A DNA stretch of 64,000 nucleotides. Origin: Achromobacter xylosoxidans. GTDB taxonomy: Bacteria; Pseudomonadota; Gammaproteobacteria; Burkholderiales; Burkholderiaceae_B. The position numbers and the translations under genes were made by a program. The notes beneath the pieces were generated by a model. The model was not told the origin of the DNA, searched no databases, and saw nothing but the letters and a program-made list of their open reading frames with translations. The DNA is taken from the NCBI RefSeq assembly GCF_014490035.1, contig NZ_CP061008.1:5828001-5892000 (forward strand), given 5' to 3'. Positions 43,475 to 55,389 of the stretch are shown in pieces; within the stretch, counting starts at the first letter, position 1, and every line of letters begins with the position of its first letter.

Positions 43475-44398
43475 CTAGGCCAGCTGCCACTCGTGGCGGA
43501 ACGCCTGCGGCGCCTCCGCCTGCGATTCGTAGGTGATCAGCTCCCAGGCGTCGCGCTGCTCCAGCAGCGCGCGGGCCAGCTGATTGTTCAGGCCGTGTCC
43601 CGACTTGCACGCGACGTAGCGCGCCACCAGGGGCTTGCCCAACAGATACAGGTCGCCGATGGCGTCCAGGATCTTGTGTTTCACAAATTCGTCGTCGTAG
43701 CGCAGACCGTCGCTGTTGAGCACACGGTACTCGTCCATGACGATGGCGTTATCCAGGCTGCCGCCGCGGGCCAGGCCCATGGAGCGCAAGGCCTCGACTT
43801 CGTTGACGAAGCCGAAGGTGCGCGCGCGGGCGATTTCACGCACATACGAATGCGTGGCGAAATCGATCTCGGCGAAATTGGCCGTGGAGTCGATGGCGGG
43901 GTGGCGGAAATCGATCGAAAACGCCAGCGCATAGCCTTCGTGCGGTTCCAGCCGGGCCCATTTCTCGTTGCGGCCTTCGCCTTCGCGCACTTCCACCGGC
44001 TTCAGAACGCGAATGAATTGCTTGGGCGCGTTCTGTTCGACGATGCCTGCCGAGCGCAGCAGGTAGACAAACGTGGCCGCACTGCCGTCCATGATCGGGA
44101 CTTCTTCGGCGGTGAGGTCGATATGCAGGTTGTCGATGCCCAGGCCGGCCAGCGCCGACATGAGGTGTTCCACCGTGGACACGCGGACATTGCCTTGCTG
44201 CAGCACCGATGCCATGCGCGTGTCGCCCACGCCGGTGGCCTGCGCGGGCAGGTCCACGACTTGCGGCAGGTCGACGCGGTGGAAAACGATGCCCGTATTC
44301 GGTTGTGCCGGGCGCAAGGTGAGCTCGACCCGCCGTCCGGAGTGGACGCCGACGCCTGTCGTGCGGACGAGATTCTGAATGCTGCGCTGTCGGAACAT
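43475..44398 (-). CDS. lpxC: UDP-3-O-acyl-N-acetylglucosamine deacetylase LpxC
   Basis: 307 residues, the usual length. Catalyses the committed step of lipid A synthesis. The zinc ligands are in [17 protein letters not shown] (His) and [17 protein letters not shown] (His and Asp); GHGLNNQL carries the general-acid His, and [14 protein letters not shown] the conserved loop. Last gene of the dcw cluster, 240 bp after ftsZ, with a hairpin between them, so it may have its own promoter. Confidence 0.96.
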   Translation of the reverse strand: MFRQRSIQNLVRTTGVGVHSGRRVELTLRPAQPNTGIVFHRVDLPQVVDLPAQATGVGDTRMASVLQQGNVRVSTVEHLMSALAGLGIDNLHIDLTAEEVPIMDGSAATFVYLLRSAGIVEQNAPKQFIRVLKPVEVREGEGRNEKWARLEPHEGYALAFSIDFRHPAIDSTANFAEIDFATHSYVREIARARTFGFVNEVEALRSMGLARGGSLDNAIVMDEYRVLNSDGLRYDDEFVKHKILDAIGDLYLLGKPLVARYVACKSGHGLNNQLARALLEQRDAWELITYESQAEAPQAFRHEWQLA

Positions 44399-44614
44399 GA
44401 GACTTGGGTGTTTTGAGCCAGGAAGCCGGCAAGAAGACGAGCAGATTGCCGGCGTAACTGACGTATTGTAACTCTGTCCGATCCCTGGCGCCATTTGGCG
44501 TCCGGATCGACCGATACCTCCGTCCCTTATTGAAACCGTGCAAGGGGAACACGGACCGCTTCGCCTCCGGCCTACCTGTGGGGACAGGCGGGCCGGAGAT
44601 GAGGGAGTGCGTTT

Positions 44615-44633
44615 AGAGCCTGAAACAGGCTCT
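44615..44633 (-). other. hairpin between ftsZ and lpxC
   Basis: AGAGCCTG-AAA-CAGGCTCT, a perfect 8-bp stem five bases after the ftsZ stop. No T-run follows on the minus strand, so partial termination or mRNA 3'-end protection are both possible. Confidence 0.4.
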
Positions 44634-44638
44634 TAGGT

Positions 44639-45820
44639 TCAATCCGCCTGCTTGCGCAGGAATGCCGGGATGTCGAAATGATCCATGCCCGAGCTTTCCA
44701 GTGCACGCACCTGGGCCGACGCCTGGCTGCGCGGATTGCGCATGACAGACGGCATGTCCAGGTTGCGGTAATCGCCTTGACCGCCAGCCGGCATCGCGCC
44801 CATGGGCATGTTGTCGGTGCCGGTACGCAGCACTTCAGCGGTGTTCTGCACCAGCTGCGGACGCGCTTGCGCACGGCCCAGGCCGGTCGCAACCACGGTC
44901 ACGCGCAGGTTCTCACCCATGGACTCGTCGTAGGCGGTGCCGAAGATCACGGTCGCGTCGTCCGAAGCGTAGCTGCGGATCGTTTCCATGATTTCGCGCG
45001 TTTCGCGCATCTTCAGCGAACGGCTGGCGGTGATGTTGACCAGCACGCCGCGAGCGCCGTTCAGGTCCACGCCTTCCAGCAGCGGGCAAGCGATGGCGTG
45101 CTCGGCGGCCACGCGGGCGCGGTCAGCGCCCGAAGCCGACGCCGTGCCCATCATGGCCTGGCCCTGCTCGCCCATGATCGTCTTGACGTCTTCGAAGTCG
45201 ACGTTGACGTTGCCTTCGACGTTGATGATTTCGGCGATACCCGCGCAAGCGTTGTGCAGGATGTCGTCGGCGGAACGGAAGCAGTCTTCCTGCGTCGCGT
45301 CCTCGTCCATCAGTTCATAGAGGTTCTCGTTGAGCACCACGATGAGCGAATGCACATGCTTGGCCAGTTCCGAGATGCCGTCCTCGGCCATCTTCAGGCG
45401 CTTGTTGCCTTCGAAGGTGAACGGCTTGGTGACCACGCCCACGGTCAGGATGCCCAGTTCCTTGGCGACTTCGGCCACGACCGGACCTGCGCCGGTGCCG
45501 GTGCCACCGCCCATGCCGGCGGTAATGAAGACCATGTGCGCGCCATTCAGCGCGGCACGGATTTCCTCGCGCGCGGTTTCAGCCGACGCGCGTCCCTGCT
45601 CGGGCTTGGCGCCCGCGCCCAGGCCGGTGCGGCCCAGACGGATCTGCACCGGGGCGTTGGTCGCCGCCAGTGCCTGCGCATCGGTGTTGGCGCAGATGAA
45701 ATCCACGCCGTGCACGCCGCTGCGAATCATGTGCGCCACGGCATTGCCGCCCGCACCGCCCACACCAACGACCTTGATAACGGTCCCTTTGGTGTTGTTC
45801 TCAAGCATCTCAAAGTTCAT
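44639..45820 (-). CDS. ftsZ: cell-division GTPase FtsZ
   Basis: 393 residues. Tubulin-like GTPase: VVGVGGAGGNAVAHM, the tubulin signature GGGTGTGAGPVVAEVAKE, and DFEDVKTIMGEQGQAMMG with the T7 NxDxxD-type loop upstream (EGNVNVDFEDV). Variable linker, then the C-terminal peptide DHFDIPAFLRKQAD that binds FtsA and ZipA. Two adjacent ATG codons (45823, 45820) both fit GGGAG; I list the second, which gives MNFEMLENN. Separated from ftsA by 192 bp, in which a promoter is likely but not recognised. Confidence 0.96.
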   Translation of the reverse strand: MNFEMLENNTKGTVIKVVGVGGAGGNAVAHMIRSGVHGVDFICANTDAQALAATNAPVQIRLGRTGLGAGAKPEQGRASAETAREEIRAALNGAHMVFITAGMGGGTGTGAGPVVAEVAKELGILTVGVVTKPFTFEGNKRLKMAEDGISELAKHVHSLIVVLNENLYELMDEDATQEDCFRSADDILHNACAGIAEIINVEGNVNVDFEDVKTIMGEQGQAMMGTASASGADRARVAAEHAIACPLLEGVDLNGARGVLVNITASRSLKMRETREIMETIRSYASDDATVIFGTAYDESMGENLRVTVVATGLGRAQARPQLVQNTAEVLRTGTDNMPMGAMPAGGQGDYRNLDMPSVMRNPRSQASAQVRALESSGMDHFDIPAFLRKQAD

Positions 45821-46012
45821 CATGATGACTCCCTCACAAGTCCGATTTCGCAAATCACAAAAATTCCCCAACCAACCTATGTTTTGTGAATCGCCTCAAA
45901 CTCGTCGCCGGACGGGCCCGCAACGGGTTTGAAGCGCCTCCCCTCTTCTGGCCCGGCCCGCGATACCGCTGCGAACCGCACCAAGGACAGGCCCCAACCT
46001 GCCCTGTACAAC

Positions 46013-47239
46013 TCAGTTCATGAACCATTCCTTCATGCGCGCCAGCAGGCTCTTGAAATTGCCGGTCTGGGCGGCGACCTTGCGGCCGCGCACACGCTGC
46101 ATTCTTGCTTCCTGCAACAAGCCCATCACCGTCGAGAAGCGCGGATTGCGCATCACGTCGGCCAGGCTGCCTTCGTATTCGGGCACCGCCACGCGCACCG
46201 GCTTGAGGAACACGTCCTCGGCCAGTTCGATCATGCCGGGCAGTTGCGCCGAACCGCCGGTCAGGACCACGCCGGAAGCCAGCAAGTCCTCGTAGCCGGA
46301 GTCGCGCACGACCTGCTGCACCAGCGTGAACAGCTCTTCCACCCGCGGCTCGATCACGGCGCCCAACGCCTGGCGCTTGACCTGGCGCGGGCCGCGGTCG
46401 CCCAGGCCCGGCACTTCAACGGACTCGTCCGGGCTGGCCAGGACCTGCTTGGCCACGCCATAGCGCAGCTTGATTTCCTCGGCATCGGGCGTGGGCGTGC
46501 GCAGCATCGCGGCGATGTCGTTGGTGATCTGGTCGCCGGCGATCGGCAGCACGGCGGTGTGGCGGATCGCGCCGCCGGTGAAGATGGCCACGTCGGTGGT
46601 GCCGCCGCCGATGTCGACCAGCACGACGCCGAGTTCCTTTTCATCGGCAGTCAGCACGGCCAGGCTGGAGGCCAGGGGCTGCAGGATCAGGTCCTGCACT
46701 TCCAGGCCGCAGCGGCGCACGCACTTCACGATGTTCTGGGCGGCGCTGACCGCGCCCGTCACGATGTGCACGCGCACTTCCAGGCGCAGGCCGCTCATGC
46801 CGATGGGTTCGCGGATGTCTTCCTGGCCGTCGACGATGAACTCCTGCGTCAGCACGTGCAGCACTTGCTGGTCGGTCGGGATGTTCACCGCCTTGGCGGT
46901 CTCGATGACGCGGGCAACGTCGGTGGCGGTGACTTCCTTGTCCTTCACGGCGACCATGCCGCTGGAATTGAAGCTGCGGATATGGCTGCCGGCAATGCCG
47001 GTGTAGACGTCGCGAATCTTGCAATCTGCCATCAGCTCGGCTTCTTCAAGCGCGCGCTGGATGGAATTCACAGTGGTCTCGATATTGACGACCACGCCCT
47101 TGCGCATGCCGCGCGATTCGTGCTGGCCGAGGCCCAGCACTTCGAATCGCCCTTCAGGCAAAATTTCAGCCACCACAGCCACCACCTTGCTGGTGCCGAT
47201 ATCGAGGGCGACGATAAGGTCCTTGATGTCACGGGTCAT
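46013..47239 (-). CDS. ftsA: cell-division protein FtsA
   Basis: 408 residues, actin-like. Phosphate-1 loop VALDIGTSKVVAVVAEI, the 1C domain (EGRFEVLGLGQHESRGMRKG region), VVLVDIGGGTTDVAIFTGG and VLTGGSAQLPGMIELAEDVF as phosphate-2 and adenosine motifs, and a C-terminal amphipathic helix (LLARMKEWFMN) for membrane binding. Tethers FtsZ to the membrane. The start lies 4 bp after the ftsQ stop. Confidence 0.95.
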   Translation of the reverse strand: MTRDIKDLIVALDIGTSKVVAVVAEILPEGRFEVLGLGQHESRGMRKGVVVNIETTVNSIQRALEEAELMADCKIRDVYTGIAGSHIRSFNSSGMVAVKDKEVTATDVARVIETAKAVNIPTDQQVLHVLTQEFIVDGQEDIREPIGMSGLRLEVRVHIVTGAVSAAQNIVKCVRRCGLEVQDLILQPLASSLAVLTADEKELGVVLVDIGGGTTDVAIFTGGAIRHTAVLPIAGDQITNDIAAMLRTPTPDAEEIKLRYGVAKQVLASPDESVEVPGLGDRGPRQVKRQALGAVIEPRVEELFTLVQQVVRDSGYEDLLASGVVLTGGSAQLPGMIELAEDVFLKPVRVAVPEYEGSLADVMRNPRFSTVMGLLQEARMQRVRGRKVAAQTGNFKSLLARMKEWFMN

Positions 47240-47243
47240 GGCG

Positions 47244-48068
47244 TTAGCGTTTCTTGGGAGGTTTCGGTGTGGATTTGGATTTGGTTTCCGACGGCGGCAA
47301 CGGGGCCAGCGCCAGGGCGAAACCATTGGGATAGCGCAGGTCGGCCTGCGTCACGGTGCGCCCTTCCAGGCGTCCGGCAACGGCGGGCCACGCCTGCACA
47401 AAACGTTGAATGCGGGCCGCAAACGGCAAGGCGCCCGGCAGGCCATGCGGATCCGGCGCATCGGCGCCCGGATCGCGGCCCAGGTCCAGCGACATGCCAT
47501 TGGACAGCACCACGCGCCAGGCGTAGCGCGGACTCAGGTCCAACTGCGTGACGTGCATGTCCAGTGGAGCGAACCAGCGCGCCAACTCGGCGTAACGCTG
47601 CACGACCAGCGACTCGGTACCCTCCGGACCGGAGAACTGCGGCAGCACCGTCTCGTCGTCCACCTCGCCCGTGTTGGCCGTGAACGCCTCGCCCCAGGTG
47701 TTGATCATCTGGTTCTCGTTCCACAGCGCCAGGGGCTGCTGTTCCTCGATCCGCACGCGCAACACATTGGGCCAGATCCGCCGCACGGTGGCGTGCCGGA
47801 CCCACGGCACCGATTCGAAGATCTCGCGCGCGTCGTCCAGGTCCACCGTGAAGAAATTGCCCTTGAAGCGGCCCGCGATCGCCGATCGCACCGCCCCCGT
47901 GGACACGTAGTGCAGCTCGGTGTCCGGCATCGATTCCAGCTCGATGGCCTGCAGCGTGAAGAACGGGCGTTGCGCCACCCACACCACGCCCGCAATGAGC
48001 ATGGCGCAAACCGCCAGCACGGCCAGCGTGTTGGCGATCAGGTTGGTGGTGCGAGCGTCGTTCCACAC
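47244..48068 (-). CDS. ftsQ: cell-division protein FtsQ
   Basis: 274 residues: short cytoplasmic tail, one membrane helix (IANTLAVLAVCAMLIAGVVW), POTRA domain (FFTLQAIELESMPDTELHYV through VPWVRHATVRRIWPNVLRVR) and a beta domain that scaffolds FtsB/FtsL. It ends in a Lys/Pro-rich tail. GTG start. Twelve bp after ddl and 4 bp before ftsA, inside the dcw operon. Confidence 0.93.
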   Translation of the reverse strand: MWNDARTTNLIANTLAVLAVCAMLIAGVVWVAQRPFFTLQAIELESMPDTELHYVSTGAVRSAIAGRFKGNFFTVDLDDAREIFESVPWVRHATVRRIWPNVLRVRIEEQQPLALWNENQMINTWGEAFTANTGEVDDETVLPQFSGPEGTESLVVQRYAELARWFAPLDMHVTQLDLSPRYAWRVVLSNGMSLDLGRDPGADAPDPHGLPGALPFAARIQRFVQAWPAVAGRLEGRTVTQADLRYPNGFALALAPLPPSETKSKSTPKPPKKR

Positions 48069-48080
48069 AGAGTATCCGGG

Positions 48081-49031
48081 TCAAGCGTTGCGGGCCGGGC
48101 TGCGCACTTTGCACGCAGCCTCGGACAAGATCGCCACGCACAGTTCGGCGTAGCTGATTCCCACCGCCTTGGCGGCCATGGGAACGAGTGAATGACTGGT
48201 CATGCCAGGCGAGGTATTCATTTCAAGCAGCCACGGCCGGTTGTCACGGTCGAGGATGAAATCGGCGCGGCCCCAACCTTCGCAGCCCAGCGCCTGGTAA
48301 GCCTTGACTGCGATCTCGGCGACTTCCGCGGCCACTTCGGGCGGCAGCGTGGCCGGGCAGAAATACTGCGTGTCGTCGGAGAAGTACTTGTGCTCGTAGT
48401 CGTAGTTGCCGCCGGGCGCGGCGATCTCGATGACGGGCAGCGCGCGCGCGGTCTTGCCGCCGCCCAGCACCGCCACGGTCAGCTCGCGGCCGGTGATGAA
48501 CTGCTCGGCCAGCACTTCGGCATCGAAACGCGCGGCCGCGGCGTAGGCTTCCTTCATGTCGGAATAGCCCACCACCTTGGTGATGCCCACCGTCGAACCT
48601 TCGTGCGGCGGCTTGATGATCAGAGGCAAGCTCAGGCGGTCCGGCACCAGGCGCAGCTCGGTGTCGGCGTCCAGCAATTCGAAGTCAGGCGTGGGCAGGC
48701 CGTGCTGCAGCCAGACGCGCTTGGTCATGGTCTTGTCCATGGCGAGCGCGGAGGCCAGCGGGCCGCTTCCGGTGTAGGGGATGCCCAGCAATTCCAGAGC
48801 GCCCTGGATGGTGCCGTCTTCGCCGTAGCGGCCGTGCAAAGCGATGAACACGCGGTCAAAGCCCTGGGCGGCCAGCTCGGACAGGCTGCGCTCGCCCGTG
48901 TCGAACAGGTGCGCGTCCACGCCGGCGCTGACCAGCGCCTGGTGCACGCCCGCGCCCGACATCAAGGACACTTCGCGCTCGGCGGAGCGACCGCCGTACA
49001 ACACACCCACCTTGCCGAATTGCGTGCTCAT
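48081..49031 (-). CDS. ddl: D-alanine--D-alanine ligase
   Basis: 316 residues, ATP-grasp enzyme of DdlB type making the D-Ala-D-Ala dipeptide. Visible are [60 protein letters not shown], and the metal/ATP end [24 protein letters not shown] lies seven bases before the ATG, which overlaps the murC stop by 4 nt. Confidence 0.95.
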   Translation of the reverse strand: MSTQFGKVGVLYGGRSAEREVSLMSGAGVHQALVSAGVDAHLFDTGERSLSELAAQGFDRVFIALHGRYGEDGTIQGALELLGIPYTGSGPLASALAMDKTMTKRVWLQHGLPTPDFELLDADTELRLVPDRLSLPLIIKPPHEGSTVGITKVVGYSDMKEAYAAAARFDAEVLAEQFITGRELTVAVLGGGKTARALPVIEIAAPGGNYDYEHKYFSDDTQYFCPATLPPEVAAEVAEIAVKAYQALGCEGWGRADFILDRDNRPWLLEMNTSPGMTSHSLVPMAAKAVGISYAELCVAILSEAACKVRSPARNA

Positions 49032-50434
49032 GCCAGTTCTCCAACTTGGGCGGGGACCTTGCTGATCGAACCCGCTCCCATACAAATCACCACGTCGCCG
49101 TCGCGCACGAAATCCACGATGGCCTGCGGCAGTTCCGCCACGTCCTCGACGAACACCGGCTCAACCTTGCCGGCCACGCGCAGGGCGCGCGACAAGGCCC
49201 GGCCGTCCGCCGCGACCAGCGGCGGCTCGCCCGCGGCATAGACCTCGGTCAGCAGCACCGCATCGGCCGTGCCCAGCACGCGCACGAAATCCTCGAAGCA
49301 GTCGCGGGTACGCGTATAGCGGTGCGGCTGGAAGGCCAGCACGATGCGGCGGTCGGGCCAGGCGCCGCGCGCGGCGGCCAGCGTGGCGGCCATTTCCACC
49401 GGGTGATGGCCGTAATCGTCGATCACCGTGAAAGTGCCGCCGCCGTGGCTGGCCGGCACAGGGAATTCGCCCGTCTGCGTGAAGCGGCGGCCCACCCCGC
49501 GGAAGGACGACAGCGCTTCGCAGATGGCTGCATCGGCCACGCCCAGCTCGGTCGCCACGGCGATCGCGGCCAGCGCGTTGCGCACGTTGTGCAGGCCCGG
49601 CAGGTTCAGTTCGACCTGCAGCGGCGGCAACAAGGTGTCGCGGTGCGTGCGCTGCACGTTGAAGCGCATGCGCGTGCCTTCCGGCTGCACTTCGTAGGCG
49701 CGCACCTGCGCCTCTTCGTTCAGGCCGTAGGTCGTGATGGGCCGCGACACAAAAGGCATGATCTCGCGCACATTGGCGTCGTCCGAACACAGCACCGCGC
49801 TGCCGTAGAACGGCAGGCGCTGCGTGAACTCGATGAAGGCGCTCTTCAGGCGCGCCACGTCATGCCCGTAGGTGTCCATGTGATCGGCATCGATATTGGT
49901 CACGATGGCCATCACCGGCAGCAGGTTCAGGAACGAGGCGTCGGATTCATCGGCTTCCACCACGATGTAGTCGCCCTGCCCCAGGCGCGCATTGGCGCCG
50001 GCCGAGTTCAGGCGGCCGCCGATCACGAAGGTCGGGTCCAGGTCGCCAGCAGCGAGCACGCTGGCCACCAGGCTGGTCGTGGTCGTCTTGCCGTGCGTAC
50101 CGGCGACGGCAATGCCGCGCTTCAGACGCATCAGCTCGGCCAGCATGATGGCCCGCGGCACCACCGGAATGCGCGCCGCGCGAGCGGCGATCACTTCGGG
50201 GTTGTCGCCCGCCACCGCGGTGGAGGTGACGATGGCGGCGGCGCCCGTGACGTTGCTGGCCACGTGGCCGATCGCGATCTTCATGCCCAGGCCGGCCAGG
50301 CGGCGCGTCACGGCCGACTCGTTCAGGTCGGAACCACTGATGGTGTAGCCCAGGTTGAGCAGCACCTCGGCAATGCCGCTCATGCCCGAGCCGCCGATGC
50401 CTACGAAATGGATGTGTTGAATTCTGTGTTTCAT
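49028..50434 (-). CDS. murC: UDP-N-acetylmuramate--L-alanine ligase
   Basis: 468 residues. N-terminal UDP-binding motif [20 protein letters not shown] loop [32 protein letters not shown], and the C-terminal domain [18 protein letters not shown] and [11 protein letters not shown]. Adds L-Ala to UDP-MurNAc in the cytoplasm. Overlaps murG and ddl by 4 nt on each side. Confidence 0.96.
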   Translation of the reverse strand: MKHRIQHIHFVGIGGSGMSGIAEVLLNLGYTISGSDLNESAVTRRLAGLGMKIAIGHVASNVTGAAAIVTSTAVAGDNPEVIAARAARIPVVPRAIMLAELMRLKRGIAVAGTHGKTTTTSLVASVLAAGDLDPTFVIGGRLNSAGANARLGQGDYIVVEADESDASFLNLLPVMAIVTNIDADHMDTYGHDVARLKSAFIEFTQRLPFYGSAVLCSDDANVREIMPFVSRPITTYGLNEEAQVRAYEVQPEGTRMRFNVQRTHRDTLLPPLQVELNLPGLHNVRNALAAIAVATELGVADAAICEALSSFRGVGRRFTQTGEFPVPASHGGGTFTVIDDYGHHPVEMAATLAAARGAWPDRRIVLAFQPHRYTRTRDCFEDFVRVLGTADAVLLTEVYAAGEPPLVAADGRALSRALRVAGKVEPVFVEDVAELPQAIVDFVRDGDVVICMGAGSISKVPAQVGELA

Positions 50435-51504
50435 GATGCGCGCCCCGCTGCTTGTTCACAGACGTCGGCGATATGGGCCGCGGCTTCGGGGCGCGCATGC
50501 GCGCGGGCCCGTTCGGCCACGGCTTGAAGTTCTTGTCGGGAGCGTAGACCCAGCCACTGCGCCAGCCATTCGGGCGTCAGGCCGGTCTGCGGCTGCAGCC
50601 AGGCGGCCTGCGCGTCGCTCAGAAAGCGCGCGTTGGCGGTCTGGTGGTCATCGATGGCATGCGGGAACGGCACGAACAAGGCCGCGACGCCCGCCGCGGC
50701 CACTTCGGACACCGTCATGGCGCCCGCACGGCAGATCAGCAGATCGGCTTCGCCCATGGCGCCCGCCATGTCATCGATGAATGCGCGGCAGTCGGCCTCC
50801 ACGCCCGCCTGGGCGTAGGCCTGCTGCAGCGCGGGCAAATGCTGTTCGCCGGCCTGGTGCACCACCACCGGCCGGCTTTCCTGCGGCAGACGCGCCAACG
50901 CCTGCGGCAAGGTCGTGTTCAGCGCCTGGGCGCCCAGGCTGCCGCCCACCACCAGCAGGCGCAGCGGGCCGCCGCGGCCGGCATAGCGCTGCGCGGGATC
51001 CGGCAACGCGCACAGGTCCGCGCGCACCGGATTGCCCATGGCCTCGCCCTTGGGCAGCACGCCAGGAAAACCGCTCAGTACGCGGCGGGCCATCCTGGCC
51101 AGCCACTTGTTGGCGGTGCCGGCCACGGCATTCTGTTCATGCACGACCAGCGGCGTGCCGCGCAGCGCCGCAATGACGCCGCCCGGGAAAGCCACGTAGC
51201 CGCCCATGCCCAGCACCACGTCGGGCCGCACGTCGGACAGGCGTGACCATGCTTGCCCAAAGGCGCGCAGCAGCAGGAACGGCAGCTTCAAGAGCGCCGA
51301 GGCGCCCTTGCCGCGCACGCCCTGGAAGCGCAGCGGCACCAGTTCGATGCCGCGCGGCGGCACCAGCCGGCCTTCCATCTTTTCAGGATTGCCCAGCCAC
51401 AGCACGCGCCAGCCGCGCTCACGCAGCACGTCGGCCACGGCCAGGCCCGGCATGATGTGTCCGCCGGTGCCCCCAGCCATGATCAGGATGGTGCGGGAGG
51501 TCAT
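50431..51504 (-). CDS. murG: lipid II synthase (UDP-GlcNAc transferase) MurG
   Basis: 357 residues. GT-B glycosyltransferase: G-loops [20 protein letters not shown] and [13 protein letters not shown], then [14 protein letters not shown] and the UDP-GlcNAc site [20 protein letters not shown] followed by [14 protein letters not shown]. Converts lipid I to lipid II at the inner leaflet. The frame continues antisense-free upstream into ftsW sequence, but the ATG at 51504 overlaps the ftsW stop by 4 nt and gives the canonical N-terminus. Confidence 0.96.
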   Translation of the reverse strand: MTSRTILIMAGGTGGHIMPGLAVADVLRERGWRVLWLGNPEKMEGRLVPPRGIELVPLRFQGVRGKGASALLKLPFLLLRAFGQAWSRLSDVRPDVVLGMGGYVAFPGGVIAALRGTPLVVHEQNAVAGTANKWLARMARRVLSGFPGVLPKGEAMGNPVRADLCALPDPAQRYAGRGGPLRLLVVGGSLGAQALNTTLPQALARLPQESRPVVVHQAGEQHLPALQQAYAQAGVEADCRAFIDDMAGAMGEADLLICRAGAMTVSEVAAAGVAALFVPFPHAIDDHQTANARFLSDAQAAWLQPQTGLTPEWLAQWLGLRSRQELQAVAERARAHARPEAAAHIADVCEQAAGRAS

Positions 51505-52694
51505 ACTCGCCCCCCACGCATCATGACGCGGTTTTCCACGTCGACCCGGATCAGCATGGCCAACGCGCACAGGTTCATCACGATGCCGGAACCGCCATAG
51601 CTCATCAGGGGCAGGGTCAGGCCCTTGGTGGGCAGCAGGCCCAGGCAGACGCCCATGTTGATGAAGGCCTGCACGCCGAACCACATCGCCACGCCATGCG
51701 CCACCAGGCCCGCGAAAGTGCGTTCCATGGCGATGGCCTGGCGGCCGATGTCGAAGCCGCGATAAACGATGATGGCAAACAGGGTGATGACCAGCATCAC
51801 GCCGGCAAAGCCCAATTCTTCGCCTACCACCGCCATCAGGAAGTCGGTATGCGCTTCCGGCAGATAATGCAGTTTCTCGACGCTGGCGCCCAAGCCCACG
51901 CCCAGCCATTCGCCGCGGCCCAGGGCGATCAGCGAATGCGATAGCTGGTAAGCGCTGCCGTAGGCGTTGTCTTCGTTCCAGGGATCCAGATACGCGAACA
52001 GGCGCGCGCGGCGCCACGGCGACAGCCAGATCAGCATCAGGAAGGTGCCGACCAGCACGGCCAGCAGGCTGCTGAAGTACTTGCCGTTGATGCCGCCCAG
52101 GAACAGGATGCCGATGGCAATCGCCACGATCACCATGAAGGCGCCCAGGTCGGGTTCCAGCAGCAGCAGCATGCCGACGCCGGCCAGCGCGAATGCCATG
52201 GGCAGGAAGCCGCGGGCAAAGGCCTGCATGTGTTCCTGCTTGCGCACGGTGTAGTCGGCGGCGTAGAGCAGTGCGGCCAGCTTCATCAATTCGGAGGGCT
52301 GGAAGTTCAGCGGACCCAGCGGGATCCAGCGATGCGCGCCATTGACCTCGCGGCCGATGCCGGGGATCAGCACCGCCACCAGCAGCACCATGGCCACCAC
52401 GAACAGCGGCACCGCCAGGCGTTGCCACACGCGGATCGGCACGGCCAGCACCACCGCCGCGCCCACCAGGCCGGCGCTGATGAACAAGCCGTGGCGGATC
52501 ACGAAGTAATAGCGGCCATAGGACGCATAACGCGGGCCGTCGGCCAGCGCGATCGACGCCGAATACACCATCAGCAGGCCAAGCAGCAGCAAGGTCGACG
52601 CCGCGATGACCAGCGGCAGATCGAAATTGCGCATGCGGGTACGGCCGGGCCGTACGGCGTTGACGCTGGCGGTGAGATCGGCGATCAAGCTCAT
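51501..52694 (-). CDS. ftsW: septal peptidoglycan glycosyltransferase FtsW
   Basis: 397 residues, SEDS family with ten membrane helices. Marks are [57 protein letters not shown] and [15 protein letters not shown]. Works with FtsI to polymerise lipid II at the septum. The start overlaps the murD stop by 4 nt. Confidence 0.95.
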   Translation of the reverse strand: MSLIADLTASVNAVRPGRTRMRNFDLPLVIAASTLLLLGLLMVYSASIALADGPRYASYGRYYFVIRHGLFISAGLVGAAVVLAVPIRVWQRLAVPLFVVAMVLLVAVLIPGIGREVNGAHRWIPLGPLNFQPSELMKLAALLYAADYTVRKQEHMQAFARGFLPMAFALAGVGMLLLLEPDLGAFMVIVAIAIGILFLGGINGKYFSSLLAVLVGTFLMLIWLSPWRRARLFAYLDPWNEDNAYGSAYQLSHSLIALGRGEWLGVGLGASVEKLHYLPEAHTDFLMAVVGEELGFAGVMLVITLFAIIVYRGFDIGRQAIAMERTFAGLVAHGVAMWFGVQAFINMGVCLGLLPTKGLTLPLMSYGGSGIVMNLCALAMLIRVDVENRVMMRGGRV

Positions 52695-54223
52695 GCGATC
52701 TCTCCACGGTCGCGGGCCAGGTCTTCGACCTCTTCCACGAACACCTGTCCGCGGTGCGGATAGTTGCGGAACATGTCCAGGCTGGCGCAGGCGGGCGACA
52801 GCAGCACGGCATCGCCGGGCTGAGCCAACTCGGCGGCGCCGCGCACGGCGTCGCGCAGGGTTTCAACCGTCACGCACTGCACGCCGGTCGACGCCAGCAC
52901 ACGGCCGATCTCGGGACCGTCCTGGCCAATCAGCATCACGGCGCGCGCGTGCTGCGCCACCACCGGAATCAGCGGCGAGAAATCCTGGCCCTTGCCCTGG
53001 CCGCCGGCGATCAGCACGACGGGCTGGCCCAGACCTTCCAACGCGGCGACGGTAGCGCCCACGTTGGTACCCTTGCTGTCGTTGATGTAGTCGACGCCGC
53101 CGATCGTGCGCACGAAGGCTGCGCGATGCGGTTCGCCCGTGTATTCGCGCAACGCGCGCAACATCGGGCCCCAGCCCAGGTCCAGGCAGCGCGCCAACTG
53201 CAGCGCAGCCAACGCATTCAAGGCATTGTGGATGCCGCGGATGCGCAGGGCGTCCACTGGCATCAGGCGGCTCATGCGGCCCTTGGCGCGCACCGGCTCG
53301 GGCGCGTCCTTCTTGCGGCGCACCGGCGGCGCGGGTTCATCGAAATCATTGGGTTCGCAGGCCACCAGCCACGCCACGCCCTGGCCCAGCTCCAGGCCCA
53401 TGTCGCCGACCAGCTCCGGCACGTCGCGGCCGAAGCTGCGCACGTTCAGCGCGTTCAGCGTGGCAACCATGTCCACGGTGTACGGATCGTCGCGGTTGAC
53501 GATGGCGACCCGGGCCATCTTCAGCAGGCGGGCCTTGGCCTGCGCGTAGGCTTCCATGCTGCCATGCCAGTCCAGATGATCCTGGGTGACGTTCAGCACG
53601 ACGGCCGCGTCGGCCATCAGCGAGCGCGTGGTTTCCAGCTGGAAGCTGGACAGCTCCAGCACCCAGACCTGCGGCAGCGATTCGGCATCCAGCGCTTCCA
53701 TCAGCGCGGCCAGCGCCGCGGGACTGATGTTGCCCGCCGCCACGGCCGAAAGACCGCTGGCTTCGATCAGTTGGCGCGTCAGCGCGGTAACGGTGGTCTT
53801 GCCGTTGGTACCTGTCACGGTCAACAGGCGCGGCCGGTACTCGCGCGTTTCAGCCAGATCGGCCAGCGCGCGCGCAAACAATTCAATCTCGCCGACGATC
53901 TCGATGCCGCGGGCCTCGGCCTCGCGCAGCAGATCGGCCGCGGGCGCCTGAGCAGGCGCCAAGCCCGGGCTCAGCACCACTTGGCTCACGCCGTCCAGCA
54001 GCGCCGTGTCGAACGACTCGTCGCAGCCCAAGCGGTATTCCACTTCGCTTTGCGCCAGCGATTCGCGCAGCGCAGCCAGCCCGCCCGGTTCGGCGCGCGT
54101 GTCGGCCACGCGCAGGCGGGCGCCCAGGCGGGCGCACCAGCGAGCGGCGGCGACACCCGTCTCGCCCAATCCGAGGATCAGGACGAGCGGCGCGTCTGCG
54201 CGGGAGGTTTCCATCGTATTCAT
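52691..54223 (-). CDS. murD: UDP-MurNAc-L-Ala--D-glutamate ligase
   Basis: 510 residues, against about 438 in E. coli. Motifs: [59 protein letters not shown], and [20 protein letters not shown]. The extra length is partly a charged insert around residues 290-330 ([20 protein letters not shown]) before the RGIHN motif, seemingly a surface loop of this bacterial group. Overlaps mraY and ftsW by 4 nt. Confidence 0.94.
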   Translation of the reverse strand: MNTMETSRADAPLVLILGLGETGVAAARWCARLGARLRVADTRAEPGGLAALRESLAQSEVEYRLGCDESFDTALLDGVSQVVLSPGLAPAQAPAADLLREAEARGIEIVGEIELFARALADLAETREYRPRLLTVTGTNGKTTVTALTRQLIEASGLSAVAAGNISPAALAALMEALDAESLPQVWVLELSSFQLETTRSLMADAAVVLNVTQDHLDWHGSMEAYAQAKARLLKMARVAIVNRDDPYTVDMVATLNALNVRSFGRDVPELVGDMGLELGQGVAWLVACEPNDFDEPAPPVRRKKDAPEPVRAKGRMSRLMPVDALRIRGIHNALNALAALQLARCLDLGWGPMLRALREYTGEPHRAAFVRTIGGVDYINDSKGTNVGATVAALEGLGQPVVLIAGGQGKGQDFSPLIPVVAQHARAVMLIGQDGPEIGRVLASTGVQCVTVETLRDAVRGAAELAQPGDAVLLSPACASLDMFRNYPHRGQVFVEEVEDLARDRGEIA

Positions 54224-55389
54224 CGCAACTTCAGGGTAGAGAGGCCAATCAGCACCAGCATCATGCTGATGATCCAGAAACGCACGACCACCTGGGTTTC
54301 CTTCCAGCCGCCCACTTCAAAGTGATGATGCAACGGGGCCATGCGGAAAATGCGTCTACCTGTTCCATAACGTCGCTTGGTGTACTTGAACCAAGTCACT
54401 TGCATCATCACGGAAAGGGTCTCGACCACGAACACGCCGCCCATGATGAAGAGCACGATTTCCTGGCGCACGATGACCGCAATGGTGCCCAGCGCGCCAC
54501 CCAGAGCAAGCGCGCCGACGTCGCCCATGAAGACCTGGGCCGGATACGCGTTGAACCACAAAAATGCCAGCCCGGCGCCCCCGATCGCGGCGCACAGCAC
54601 CATCAGTTCCGACGCGCCCGGGATGTAGGGGAACAGCAAGTACTTGGAATAGTCCACGCGACCGACCACATAGGCGAAGATGCCCAGCGCGCTGCCCACC
54701 ATGACGGTAGGCATGATGGCCAGGCCATCGAGGCCGTCGGTCAGGTTCACGGCATTGCTGGTGCCGACGATGACCGCCCAGGTCAGCGCCACGAAGCCAA
54801 GCACGCCCAACGGATAGCTCACGCTCTTGAAGAACGGAACGATCAGGTCAGCGCGCGTCGGCAGCGGCATCGTGAAGCCGCTGCCCACCCAGGCCTTGAA
54901 AAGGGGCCACAGTTCGGTGTTGGCGGGCGCGGACACAGCGAAAGCCAGATACACCGCGGCCACGATGCCGATGGTGGCCTGCCAGAAGAACTTCTGGCGC
55001 GCGGGCATCCCTTCGGGATCGCGATAGACCACCTTGCGGTAGTCGTCCATCCAGCCGATCCAGCCGAAGCCGAAGGTCACCAGCAACACCACCCACACGA
55101 AGCGGTTGGTCCAGTCCGCCCACAGCAGCGTGCTGATGGCGATGGAAATGAGGATGAGCACGCCGCCCATGGTGGGGGTGCCGGTCTTGACCAGATGGGT
55201 TTCCGGACCGTAGGAGCGCACGGCCTGGCCGATCTTCATCTCGGTCAGTTTGCGGATCACGCGCGGACCCGCCACCAGGCCAATCAACAGCGCAGTCGCG
55301 CATGCCAGAACAGCGCGCAGGGTGATGTATTCGAACACCCCCAGTGCGCGCACATCGTCAGACAGCATGCGGGCGATTTCAAGCAGCAT
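54220..55389 (-). CDS. mraY: phospho-MurNAc-pentapeptide transferase MraY
   Basis: 389 residues, ten membrane helices. Conserved loops are [28 protein letters not shown] (Asp pair), [33 protein letters not shown] and the histidine loop [13 protein letters not shown]. Makes lipid I from UDP-MurNAc-pentapeptide and undecaprenyl phosphate. A ~30-residue loop after the fourth helix makes it longer than E. coli MraY. Overlaps murEF by 11 bp. Confidence 0.95.
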   Translation of the reverse strand: MLLEIARMLSDDVRALGVFEYITLRAVLACATALLIGLVAGPRVIRKLTEMKIGQAVRSYGPETHLVKTGTPTMGGVLILISIAISTLLWADWTNRFVWVVLLVTFGFGWIGWMDDYRKVVYRDPEGMPARQKFFWQATIGIVAAVYLAFAVSAPANTELWPLFKAWVGSGFTMPLPTRADLIVPFFKSVSYPLGVLGFVALTWAVIVGTSNAVNLTDGLDGLAIMPTVMVGSALGIFAYVVGRVDYSKYLLFPYIPGASELMVLCAAIGGAGLAFLWFNAYPAQVFMGDVGALALGGALGTIAVIVRQEIVLFIMGGVFVVETLSVMMQVTWFKYTKRRYGTGRRIFRMAPLHHHFEVGGWKETQVVVRFWIISMMLVLIGLSTLKLR